Assembly (NCBI RefSeq): GCF_921293095.1
Contig: NC_060259.1
Location: forward strand, 43,505,812-43,569,811
DNA: 64,000 bases
Reading direction: 5' to 3'
DNA from: Ischnura elegans
Lineage: Eukaryota > Arthropoda > Insecta > Odonata > Coenagrionidae
Position numbers and translations under genes: made by a program. Under the pieces are notes generated by a model, which worked only from the letters and a program-made list of their open reading frames with translations, ran no database searches and was not told the DNA's origin. Of the stretch, positions 55,414 to 64,000 are shown piece after piece (within the stretch, counting starts at the first letter, position 1; every line of letters starts with the position of its first letter).

Positions 55414-56239
55414 TTGGTAGAAATAAATAAGTATGGATATTGACAAGTTCTTTTATCATGTTAAATGGCAAAATAAACAAGGCTGGTTTGGTTAGATCAG
55501 AATATGGCTCATCTTAAATTAAGCTAAAGGCAGGTGAAACTCTCACCTTTATAATAAGAGGGTCAGTTTTTTTTTCTAATATTTCCACATAATACCACGA
55601 TGACTCCTTTTTTTGGTGTGTTCTGAAATCCTCAGATATATTTGAGACGGAACTGTTCGAACACAATCCAAGTTCAGACATACATTTATCACTTGTTCAT
55701 CACACCCCCTAAATATGTTATCGAAGTAAATATGAGCGACTTTGTTATCACTCAGTAGTCGGTTCATCACCGCTTAGGGCCTGATTTTATGCGCAGTCCT
55801 GTTGGTATGATCCCCAAAAAACCTAATGATAAGCGTAATTCAGATGTAAATGAACCAAAAAGACTCGTAGGGGATGCTTATAATTCAAACCAGATGGCCA
55901 GTAGAATTTTATCTGAAGTTCACTTATAATGTGAGCCAATCGACGTTGATTCAAACTCACTAAGAACTTACACAAGTTTCCACTAATATCAAAAACTTTC
56001 CCCGACATTAATACGCTTTTATGGTGTCTCGTTGGTATTTATTCTACCAATATTTATGAAGCATAAATTTAAGCATAAAAAGGCATTTAAGTAATGACTT
56101 TCATAGAGACAATCCTTCACCTTGGGTTTTCATGCAACGAAAATCTTTGACAAAACATCCCTTAACCGCCAAAATAAAACATTAAAAAAAACATTAAAAC
56201 GTCCCCCAGTGCGAATTACCATCCTCTTTCGTGTTGCCT
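55414..56239. other. Unassigned AT-rich DNA
   Basis: Nothing recognised; minus ORFs at 55576-55770 and 55823-56008 carry no motif. Confidence 0.4.
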
Positions 56240-56539
56240 AGTGTGTGCAAACATTTCCCAAACCTCGCAAAGAAGCGGTACGCTTCTGGGAGAAATTCCC
56301 GCGCGGCCAGCCTCCTCTTCCCGCCGCCTCACTCCTCGAGGCGCTGTCGTTGCGCTCCATAAGAAGGGGCGCGTGACTGCGCACGCCGCAATCGCTCTAT
56401 TAGCGCGCGATGGGTCCAGTTGGTCGAGCAGATGGGACGAATTTGGGTGCGCCGCCGGATAGAAGGGGAGGCCGGGAGATTGCTTCGTGACATTGACCCT
56501 GCTCCTGGAGACTGCGTGGGCGGGCGAGTGGTTGGGGGG
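56240..56539. other. CpG-rich block
   Basis: Abrupt rise in G+C and CpG (GCGCGCGATG, CGCGCGGCCAGC). Overlapping ORFs on both strands are composition effects and show no domains. It leads directly into a tRNA-like SINE head. Confidence 0.5.
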
Positions 56540-56665
56540 ATTCGATTGAGGGGGGAGGGATTAGCTGGAGTGCTGGCTTCCCGTCCAGAGTTCTTGGGTT
56601 CCAATCCCGGCGGTGGTGGATTTATATACTGGAGAGTAGGCTTACGTCGGAGGGCACATTAGTGA
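56540..56665 (+). mobile_element. tRNA-like SINE head
   Basis: GGATTAGCTGGAGTGCTGGC (A-box position) is followed about 35 bp later by GGGTTCCAATCCCGG (B box, 56598-56612). The body beyond is short. Its relation to SINE F is not clear. Confidence 0.5.
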
Positions 56666-57589
56666 TCGTCTTTATCATGCATGCATACCGTTAACCGAAG
56701 TACTATACCGCCATTACGATAGTTTACTTTTAAAATATTAATCAAGTAAGGTAGATGATATCGATGGCTCGACATCAATCTAAAATAGGGATTACCTGTA
56801 ATTACTTAGCTGTGGCAATATGTAATTTATAAACAGTTTCATAATGCAATGTCAGTGTTTATAAATAATATAGCCCTTTTATTCCTGGGATAGAGAATTT
56901 TACTTAGGTACAATAAAATTGGATAAATGTGGCTGGATGTACACTACTCGGTCCATCAAATGAATTTTTAACCCGCAGTCTCGTAGGCATATTTGGTTTA
57001 CACCAGGACAAAGTCAACCTTTGGTTTATTTACAAGCATCATCCTCTTCTATCATTGGCACAGATCACTATTGAAGAGACCCTGCAATGCTAGCACTCGT
57101 CAAAATGAAATAGTAGAGTGCGAAAGAGTACGAAGAGTGCCAAAAGCGGAGAGTAGTTGACTATTGGCCGAGGTGCAGGGCAGTGGGTATCATTCCCTAA
57201 GACGAATATTGAGTTGAGAATTTTGCTCCGGTTAGTGCTAGCTTTCCATGCTTAGGGCCCCGTTCAGTTCCAAGTGGGTGCACACTTATTTTCAGAGAAT
57301 TCAAATCCCAAATTTGGGGTCCAGGGACAGCTGCATCTCGAAGAAGGGCAGCATATCTTATAATTTGCCCTATTGACTAGTGGAGAAGCTGGTAAGAGGT
57401 ACACCTGCAGCTACTGTAGGATTGACACATTTATTTTCTCGTGTTCATCACTGCCTGGATCCGCCTGTCCTTTTTGCAGGAAGTCTTTGGCAGAAACAAA
57501 TGTTCCAGGGAGGAGTCATTTGCAACGGGTGCTCGTACGTGTGGGACTACATCTGAGGATATACTCTTTATACCGTACCTACCAAGCAT
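56666..57589. other. Unassigned DNA
   Basis: No signature recognised. Confidence 0.4.
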
Positions 57590-57830
57590 TTAGAACCCTT
57601 GCCCGCTTGCTACGGCCTTGTTATTCAGTACACCTCGAGTTCAGCACTCCGTCCGTCAGACGGGACGTTGAGCCGCAGTCGTCTAGGCGCCCTTCGCTGG
57701 AAACAGGAAAACGCATACGCCAGGTTTTTCTCCCTTCTTCCCCTCCTAGCCTGTTCGGTGCAAACGACCTCAGACGCCGCCCCCTCTTCGCCAGCCATCC
57801 GGGAGGGGTGCGAGTTTTGGGGGGGCGGAA
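57590..57830 (+). mobile_element. SINE F fragment
   Basis: The body of SINE F: CAGCACTCCGTCCGTCAGAC, GGGACGTTGAGCCG, CTAGGCGCCCTTCG, GCCAGGTTTTTCTCCC, CAAACGACCTCAGACG. The tRNA head is absent. It borders the CpG-rich block. Confidence 0.65.
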
Positions 57831-58470
57831 AGTTTAGGCTACAACGTCGTGGGGCCCCCGTACGTACGTGTGAAGGGGGCGGTGTGGTAGGGGGATGGTT
57901 TTTAAGTGCGCCCGAGCGAGGGCTCGTTTCGGGTGTGGGGCGGCCGTGGCTGGGGGCGGGGGTGGAGGCGGCCGTGGAGGCGGAGAGAGGGGTGGGGAGC
58001 CCTAAAATCAATGACGGGTCAGAAGAGGCGATTTTCGTGTCTGGTGGGTGGTTGGCGTGAGGTCACCTGTGGAGCGATGTAAACGGTATATAAGGCCTCC
58101 CGGTGAAGGCTTACAGAAAGGATACTTTGGTGGGGGCCGCGGTGGGCGGGGGCCGAGGATACACCTTTGAGGAGGCCGCGGGCCGCGCTCCCGCCGCCGC
58201 CGGGCCCCCGGGGCCGCCCGCACCCCCAGCCGCCCCCCCGCCCGACTCCGCCGCCGGGGGAGGGACCGCGCGGCTTCTGCGCATGGACCCCGCGGCGAAA
58301 TGCCAAGTGTGCCGCTAATTAAGGGGACGCCAGGGACGGAGGCCGGCGGACGGTGCGCCGGACCCCGGAGGCGGCGCCGCCGGCTTCGACGCCCGCCGCC
58401 GCCACCGCAAATGTTTTCGCTCGCGCGGCGCTCCTACACGATGGTTTCGGTAGGGGAGGTTGACGCTTAC
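57831..58470. promoter_or_regulatory. CpG-island-like block with a TATA box
   Basis: About 640 bp with very high G+C and CpG, unlike the AT-rich surroundings. TATATAAG at 58087-58094 lies on the plus strand before an open stretch to 58318. That frame has no early ATG (the first is at 58283) and encodes a Pro/Ala/Gly-rich sequence ending MDPAAKCQVCR. Several other frames are also open, as expected for such composition. It could be the promoter and first exon of a host gene, or a GC-rich repeat. Only the composition and the TATA box are seen directly. Confidence 0.35.
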
Positions 58471-58779
58471 GCAAGGTGAACCACCGGAGTGTCAATTTCA
58501 CCCGGGGTGTTTGGATAGGCGATGGTAGAGCTCGCCCCATACTAAGCCAAAGTCGGGTAAATCTCACACGATGCCAGTTGCCTTTCCGTGGTCCATTTTC
58601 ATTGAGATTTGCCGTTGACTTTCCGCAGCAATTGATTCCTCTCGTGAGGTAGCTAGGAATATGAAGGAGGCGACCGAGAGTTGAAATCATTTGGCAGGGA
58701 GAAAGATAATCTAGGAAGGGGGAAGAGCATTTTCCCATTAGCCAACTCTAAGTGTATTGCACTGACTGGAGGACTGCTT
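58471..58779. other. Unassigned DNA
   Basis: No signature recognised; the minus ORF at 58319-58738 runs into it from the GC block. Confidence 0.35.
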
Positions 58780-58940
58780 AGCGGTGCATCAAACGGACGG
58801 AGTGCTCTACTGGAGTTGCTCTTCAGACAGCGCTCAATTAGAGATCGGGCAATCCCTTAATTATATCCGTCACTGCAAGGGGACTGAACCCTGATCCATG
58901 GGATGGGAACCCTACACTCTACCTCAATCCAATCCCAAGC
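58780..58940 (-). mobile_element. SINE F, minus copy
   Basis: The minus strand reads a B box GGGTTCAGTCCCC (about 58880-58892), then GCCCGATCTCTAATTGAGCG and GAGCACTCCGTCCGT. Head and beginning of the body only. Confidence 0.6.
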
Positions 58941-58964
58941 CTTTCGATCACTACCTTAACGCTT

Positions 58965-59275
58965 GGCGACCGAGTTGGTGTGGTTGCTTGTTTGTTGGCC
59001 TCGTACACCGTGGGGTCGGGTTCGAATGCCGGCCGTAGCAGAGAATGCCCGATCCCTGCTTAAATGTTGCATGGAGGACACTTCAAGCGCAACATTCCGT
59101 CCGTCGGGTGGGACGTAAAGCCGTGGTCCCCTGGTCGATTTTCGTTAAGAGGAGGCTAATGCCGACGCCAGGTTTCTCGCTATCCCTCCTTCCATACTCA
59201 TCCCTTAATGTGCAAATGACCTCAGCTGTCGGTCGCCTCCTCGAAACGCCATACCCAACGCTGAAGTACAATGTT
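58965..59275 (+). mobile_element. SINE F, most complete copy
   Basis: A tRNA-like head with GACCGAGTTGGTGTGGTTGC (A box) and CGGGTTCGAATGCCGG (B box, about 59018-59030), then GCCCGATCCCTGCT, CGCAACATTCCGTCCGTCGG, GTGGGACGTAAAGCCGTGGT, CGACGCCAGGTTTCTCGC and CAAATGACCTCAGCTGTCGG. It may have been polymerase III transcribed. The ORF at 59045-59284 is inside the SINE. Confidence 0.75.
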
Positions 59276-59324
59276 TTTCAATAATATGTAGACACCCACT
59301 AGTCCCATTTCACCGATGGGGACA

Positions 59325-59515
59325 TTTATAGCGCAGCACTCTGTCCGTCGAATGGGACGTTAACCGTAGCCATCTAGACTCCTTTCGTAAAGTGCAGGCG
59401 AATTCCGGCGCCGGGTTTCTCTCCACCCTTCCTTCCATACCCTTCCCTCATGGCGCAAATGACCTTAGCTGTCGTTTGCCTCCTTCAAATAACATACCAT
59501 ACCATTAGCTCAACG
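59325..59515 (+). mobile_element. SINE F, headless tandem copy
   Basis: Starts GCGCAGCACTCTGTCCGTCG and continues through the SINE body to CAAATGACCTTAGCTGTCG. It lies 50 bp after the previous copy in the same orientation, without a tRNA head. Confidence 0.7.
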
Positions 59516-61424
59516 CTATGCCCCCCCAGGTCACTACATTCCTCTCAAACATCATAACTCTCACAATAAACACTTTTGCAAGTTCCTTAGAGGCTTTTCG
59601 CTTACCTGTAAGCCTGAATCCGGCTTTAGGGTACTGCCACAACCTTCCAGTACCCGTTTATACCCGACGCCGAGTGAAAACTTTGCGCTCCCTGGCGCCG
59701 CCACATGGGAAACTGAGTAACTAACGCGACTTGTTACGATAGCGTATTAGTACCATCGATTTGAGCAACTTCCGCGTTCGTTCCACATTTTCCCTAGTAG
59801 CTGCGCTATATAGCATAGTTTCATTGCGTAGTATAAGGTCAAATCGGGTTTATGGTATTTTTGGACAACAAAGGAGCCGAAGTCGGATGGCGAGTCGTAG
59901 ATGCCAGAATCTTTAGGAACCGTCTTAGTTGGATAGTAATAAAAATTGAGCAGTAGACGGTAGTAGATGGTAACGTTATCAGATATTGTTTTCACTAGAT
60001 ATTACTCCAGAGAGAACATATCTAACTAGATAGTGACCGATGATAAAATACGTAAATTGTACGTGATTAATGCCTAATGGTACTGCAGCAGCAATACATA
60101 ATGCTGTATCAACTTTTTTTAAGGTAATTATATCACGACTGAGCTACTCATAGCTAGTTCTTTTCGTAGATTTTACGTGAAGAATTTGTTTTCAAGGGTT
60201 CAATTCTTTGATCTGAAAAGGTAACATTCGAGTAGAAAAAAGAGAACGATTCAGTTCCTACTTTAAACAGTGGGAGGATCTACCTTAAGCATTCTAATGG
60301 TATAACGAACTTTATATTAACTTGAAGAAAGATTTTGTACTTTCCCGGCGAATGGACTTGGTGAAGAGTTCTCGGGATCGCCACCGGGTCAGGAACTCCA
60401 TACCTGCCAACTTTTTCACAAACAGCTGAAATTTTGCTGTAACCACATTTTTTCTTTCCTTAGATTAGCATCACGGTCGCAAACTATAATATTTTACTTT
60501 TCAAATACAAAGTCCCAAGTATAAGTCTTAAGACCTGCCCGAAGACGCTATAGAGAGTCTTATCATGTATCTGTCTTTTCTTCGCCACAAAGATGATGCT
60601 CATATTACTCTCAGTGATATTAATGCTCTGAATATTTCCATTTATTTAACACTGAATGTTGTCCTGTTGCAAAAGAAACTGACTAACATATTCTCCTATG
60701 ACATGAGTCAGTGGCAGACATTATGAAATGCAACTTATTCGAGAAATGGACAGAAGATAGGTGCCACTGGGCTAGTGGTATCCTCAGCTGATGTATTGTG
60801 AGTAATCGCCATAAAGAAAAAACTTTTGGGGTGGTCTGAAGCACCCAAAAACTGATTACATTTGTGTTATTTTTGAGAATTTTGTCCCCTTCAAATTTAG
60901 CCGCCCCTTCAAATTGAGGACGAGTGCCTGGATTTAAAAAAATATATTGATAAGTATTCAATTTACTTCCATTTTTTCCATATATTATGTGAAGATTCCA
61001 ATGCAGGTGCTTTTTATTCCGCTCCCACCTTGAGTTCCCTATTTTCATTAAGTCTCATGTTGCTCACGGCCCAAACTTATACCTACCTCTTATTTCATAT
61101 TTGCCTCAATGGATGTCATTTTCATTCATAAATTGGAGTTATGGGTGACCGAAATATTGTGATCATTCCCTAAAATACTATTTGAAACAACTCACTTCAC
61201 CTGTTACGGCGTACTCAGATCTGCATGAGACCTCCACCAAATGTATCTCGAAATCCTTCATTGGTACATATGACTGTCAAAGACTATAAATGCCCGACTT
61301 ACATTTCGTAGGAAAGAAATTAGGGAGGTGCTGTTCACTTTATTTTTATATTATTGTATTTATCTTCACCTATTAGAAAACAGCAAAATTAAGGCCTCTA
61401 AATCGGGGGAATTCAACGAGCAAC
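59516..61424. other. 1.9 kb with nothing recognised
   Basis: Mixed composition. The minus ORF at 60683-61048 (121 codons) has no recognised domain. Confidence 0.4.
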
Positions 61425-61555
61425 ATTGTAGGATGTTCACAAATACCCGTGCCCTGAACAACGGCAACCTACCCAGGCGGGACTTGAAGCCGTGACCTTC
61501 GGTTTGATAGGCGATGAGGACTTCACCTCGCCGCCATCGAGATCGGCAGATTATT
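61425..61555 (-). mobile_element. SINE E, minus copy
   Basis: The minus strand carries GGTGAAGTCCTCATCGCCTA, a decayed B box (CTTCAAGTCCCGCC) and CCTGGGTAGG, matching 46665-46760. Confidence 0.65.
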
Positions 61556-61604
61556 TCTAATAATTCTTTTTATTTCATATAATAAAAAATAGAATGATTA
61601 AACC

Positions 61605-62643
61605 TAGAGATGTGCGAGTACTTGAAATTTCGATTCGAATCTAGTGGTAGGTACCCGACTCGAGTGCTTCGAGTAGTATTCGAATGTCGAGTCGAGTAGT
61701 TTCGGTGACATCACTATCGAGGCTAGTAAGTTCAGAAATCTGCCGACAGGAGGCGCTATCATGATGATAATGTAATAATATCGTTTTTAAAGTCGATGAG
61801 TTTTTTTACTGCGTTAGCCTACGAGTTTCAGCCCAAATATTTGTCGCAGTCATCTACTATAGTTAATTTCGTGGCCGCCGAATACCTTTTCGTCAGCCGC
61901 GGCGGCTAACCGTCTTCCGACCCGGCGGTATGAGTGGAGTGGACCGCTGCATTGCACACACTTTCTTATCCGATACTTTTATACCCTACCATACTTTCTT
62001 TACTCAAACGCCGAGAGAATAGTTAAAAATTATTAGGATTGTACGGAAAATACTGATTTTTCCCAGCATTTGAGTTCACAATTGATACCATATTTTAGGC
62101 TATTCGAGTATTACAAACGTCCTTAGTTTTCGTTTATTTCTTTTTTGCGTTTAGTTTCCTTCTTGAACTAACAAAAATAGTTGCTATGGTTGATTTAATG
62201 AAGTAAGAAACAAAGAAAAAAATGCTCAGTCTACAAAGCTAATGCTAAGTTCAATAGTTCGTTCACTTCGTACAAATTCCTTCAACGAGGGCGCTTCTGA
62301 GTAATTTGGATGCATTCATTAATTAAATTGACGACATATTGCTAAAGGTAAATTCATTTGAATTGTGCTTATGGAACTATTTAAGACACATGTATTTTCA
62401 TTCATCTCCTAATTGTATCACAAATACCATCAAGGTCCCTCATCATCTTTTACTTTTTAGATCAAGCTAAGCATTCAGAATATGAAATTCACAAGGGGAT
62501 TGGAAAAATGAGAATATGTTGGAGTACGCATTGCTTTATTGCCTATTTCAGGAATTGCCATACTCGACTCGGTACTCGTAAGTAGTTTTCAACTCGACTC
62601 GGTACTTGACTCGATACCAACAAGTACTACTCGCACATCCCTA
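61605..62643. mobile_element. Non-autonomous hAT-type element
   Basis: Inverted ends: TAGAGATGTGCGAGTACTTG at 61605-61624 and, reverse-complemented, TAGGGATGTGCGAGTAGTAC at the right end. T/CAG(A/G)GATG ends with subterminal CGAGTACT/ACTCG repeats (61640-61700 and 62560-62620) are typical of hAT elements. The 1.04-kb interior has no transposase frame. The 8-bp flanks (ATTAAACC and ATTTTTTC) agree only partly, so the target duplication is decayed or wrong. Confidence 0.7.
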
Positions 62644-63584
62644 ATTTTTTCAGCACGAAATTCCCAATGGCCTGCTATCATTAGAAATCCATTGCGGTGT
62701 TGGAGTAAAAACATTTTATATGAATAACATTTTTATGCCGTCGTATCCTATCATCAGAGACCAGTACTTCACATTAACCATAAGAATGGAAATGACACAA
62801 ACCACATGGAGAGATAGGATAATATAATTACATCACTCTTTATTTGACGTGCAAGTTATTCATTGACACAATTTTCTAAACGTGGTAATGGGTTCATTCA
62901 TGGAATGGAGTCATTCGACGCATGCTAGAAGAACCTTATGATTTCAATCATTTATTCTGATGGGGCTCTATTTTATATTCTTGCAATTGTGAGAATGAAA
63001 TCAATCCATAAAAAAACTATATCTATGGTACAATAAATTAAAAGCTTGCAAATTTTAATATAACTACGACTTTGAATATTTTAATGGAGAGTGGTTCACA
63101 CAAAATTTTTTTAACGATATTAAGTGTCAGTCAAAGTGGTAGTACCTATTTCAGCCACGCAAATAAAGCAGAAAACTTTTTGTCCTGTTTTCCCCGTTTT
63201 TTTGTTTCCTTACTCTTTCGTGCAGTATTTTACTTTGCATTGGGTAAGATTGTAAACATCTTTCCTCATTATATTCCAGCCGTTATTTCTCAGATAAAAT
63301 AAACCTTGTGTATTCATCACGGGAATCATGTTTTAATTTGAAATCTTCGAAAAACAATGTGATAAATATGCTTTTTAGTGCCTACCGTACTATGTTTACA
63401 AAACTTAACCATGCTATAACTTGCTTAAAAAATCCGTTTTTATGTAGTTGGAGGGGAAAACTTATTTATTTATTATTATATACAAAAAGACAGGAGATCG
63501 GAATCGAATCTCGCTGTAGAGAAATGATTTTTTCGCTCGCTCGAGGTATATTGACTACACACTTTATTATTTTATTCTGATCTT
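62644..63584. other. Unassigned AT-rich DNA
   Basis: Nothing recognised; ORFs at 63072-63302 and 63308-63580 have no family signature. Confidence 0.4.
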
Positions 63585-63965
63585 CAAAAAAGTTTTAAAC
63601 ACACGTTCTGACCATCTGATCTTGTTGTCAAAGTAGTATTATTAGGGTTATTTTTAAATAAGTTATGTAAATATTCTGGATTTGTATAAAAAAAACTATA
63701 CGTAAAGAAAAGCAGCGAGGAAATATTTTCGTCGTTTTTTAGTGGAAAGCCATCCAATTTCATTGAGGTATGGCAATATATGTACATCTCTTCGAGGGTT
63801 GAACGCAAATCTTACACGGGAATTTAATTGCCGTTGAAGTTTTAAATCAAGTTCACCTGGGATATCATTATAAACTAAAGAGCAGTAACCGAAATGCGGA
63901 AAAACAATGGAGGATATTAACATTTTCCTGGTTTCAACAGGTAACAGTTCTTTCCTTAGTTACTT
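63585..63965 (-). mobile_element. Non-LTR RT C-terminal fragment
   Basis: The minus strand encodes LPVETRKMLISSIVFPHFGY, CSLVYNDIPGELDLKLQRQL, NSRVRFAFNPRRDVHI, LNEIGWLSTKKRRKYFLAAF, then with a frameshift PEYLHNLFKNNPN. These are the post-RT blocks of many arthropod non-LTR elements (FPHxDYC, LQRLxNxxxRFxF, LGWLxxxxRRxYF). It runs towards the window end and is frameshifted, so inactive. It is not closely similar to the 34.8 kb LINE. Confidence 0.75.
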
Positions 63966-64000
63966 CATTGATACTAACTTTACTTTGTTAGAACATTAAA

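Noticed and set aside
58019..58306. Gly/Pro/Arg-rich minus-strand ORFs in the GC block
   Set aside because: Open frames in almost every phase are explained by GC composition; no domain seen.
1..64000. CRISPR arrays, rRNA genes, prophage or plasmid features
   Set aside because: No regularly spaced short direct repeats, no rRNA-like conserved blocks and no bacterial gene organisation; the window is eukaryotic.

Overview
The window reads as repeat-dominated, non-genic DNA from a large arthropod (probably insect) genome. The sequence is AT-rich with no prokaryotic gene organisation. The recognisable reading frames belong to transposable elements: non-LTR retrotransposons of several kinds, a piggyBac element, a pogo-like element, hAT and mariner-style non-autonomous elements, tRNA-derived SINEs and Penelope-like terminal fragments. 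I found no complete host gene. The only possible host coding fragment is a short exon-like ORF near 54.8 kb that ends in a motif resembling DEG/ENaC (pickpocket) channels, and this is a weak call.

Layout. 0-6 kb: a foldback element, interspersed repeat A, the 3' end of a CR1/L2-like LINE (minus strand), and a 675-bp element with TAGGG termini. 6.5-13.3 kb: a decayed CR1/L2-like LINE lies between two inverted copies of an ~870-bp repeat (B). 14.6-18 kb: a perfect 17-bp-arm hairpin, a 317-bp MITE, a LINE C-terminal remnant and a second MITE-like element. 19.9-26.2 kb: a mosaic of LINE remnants, foldbacks, a SINE, repeat A and repeat D, with one copy of A nested inside a LINE remnant. 27.6-30 kb: two head-to-tail, 5'-truncated copies of a restriction-like-endonuclease (R4/Dong-type) retrotransposon embedded in a (TTA)n array. 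30.6-32.1 kb: a palindromic Penelope-like insertion with a 14-bp target duplication and a hammerhead-like motif, bracketed by a ~225-bp direct repeat. 34.8-39.2 kb: a nearly intact two-ORF LINE. 42.4-44.3 kb: a LINE 3' fragment and a second Dong-like fragment, again with TAA repeats at both ends. 46.5-49.5 kb: head-to-head SINEs and diverged tandem repeats. 50.0-54.0 kb: a piggyBac element with TTAA duplications and an adjacent pogo-like element. 54-64 kb: a possible channel exon, a SINE cluster around a CpG-rich block with a TATA box, a hAT-type element and a terminal LINE fragment.

Functionally the elements fall into groups. The large LINE is the most complete: its endonuclease/RT ORF is open and ORF1 carries one frameshift. 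The Dong-like copies are almost identical to each other and so recent, but 5'-truncated. The piggyBac and pogo transposases are broken but still have their terminal repeats. The most interesting signals are the microsatellite-targeted retrotransposons, the 14-bp palindromes repeated near the piggyBac ends, and five loci sharing a hammerhead-ribozyme-like layout inside foldback structures. Homology statements come from reading the sequence by eye. Family names are tentative, and copy boundaries are good to about 10-30 bp unless terminal repeats fix them.
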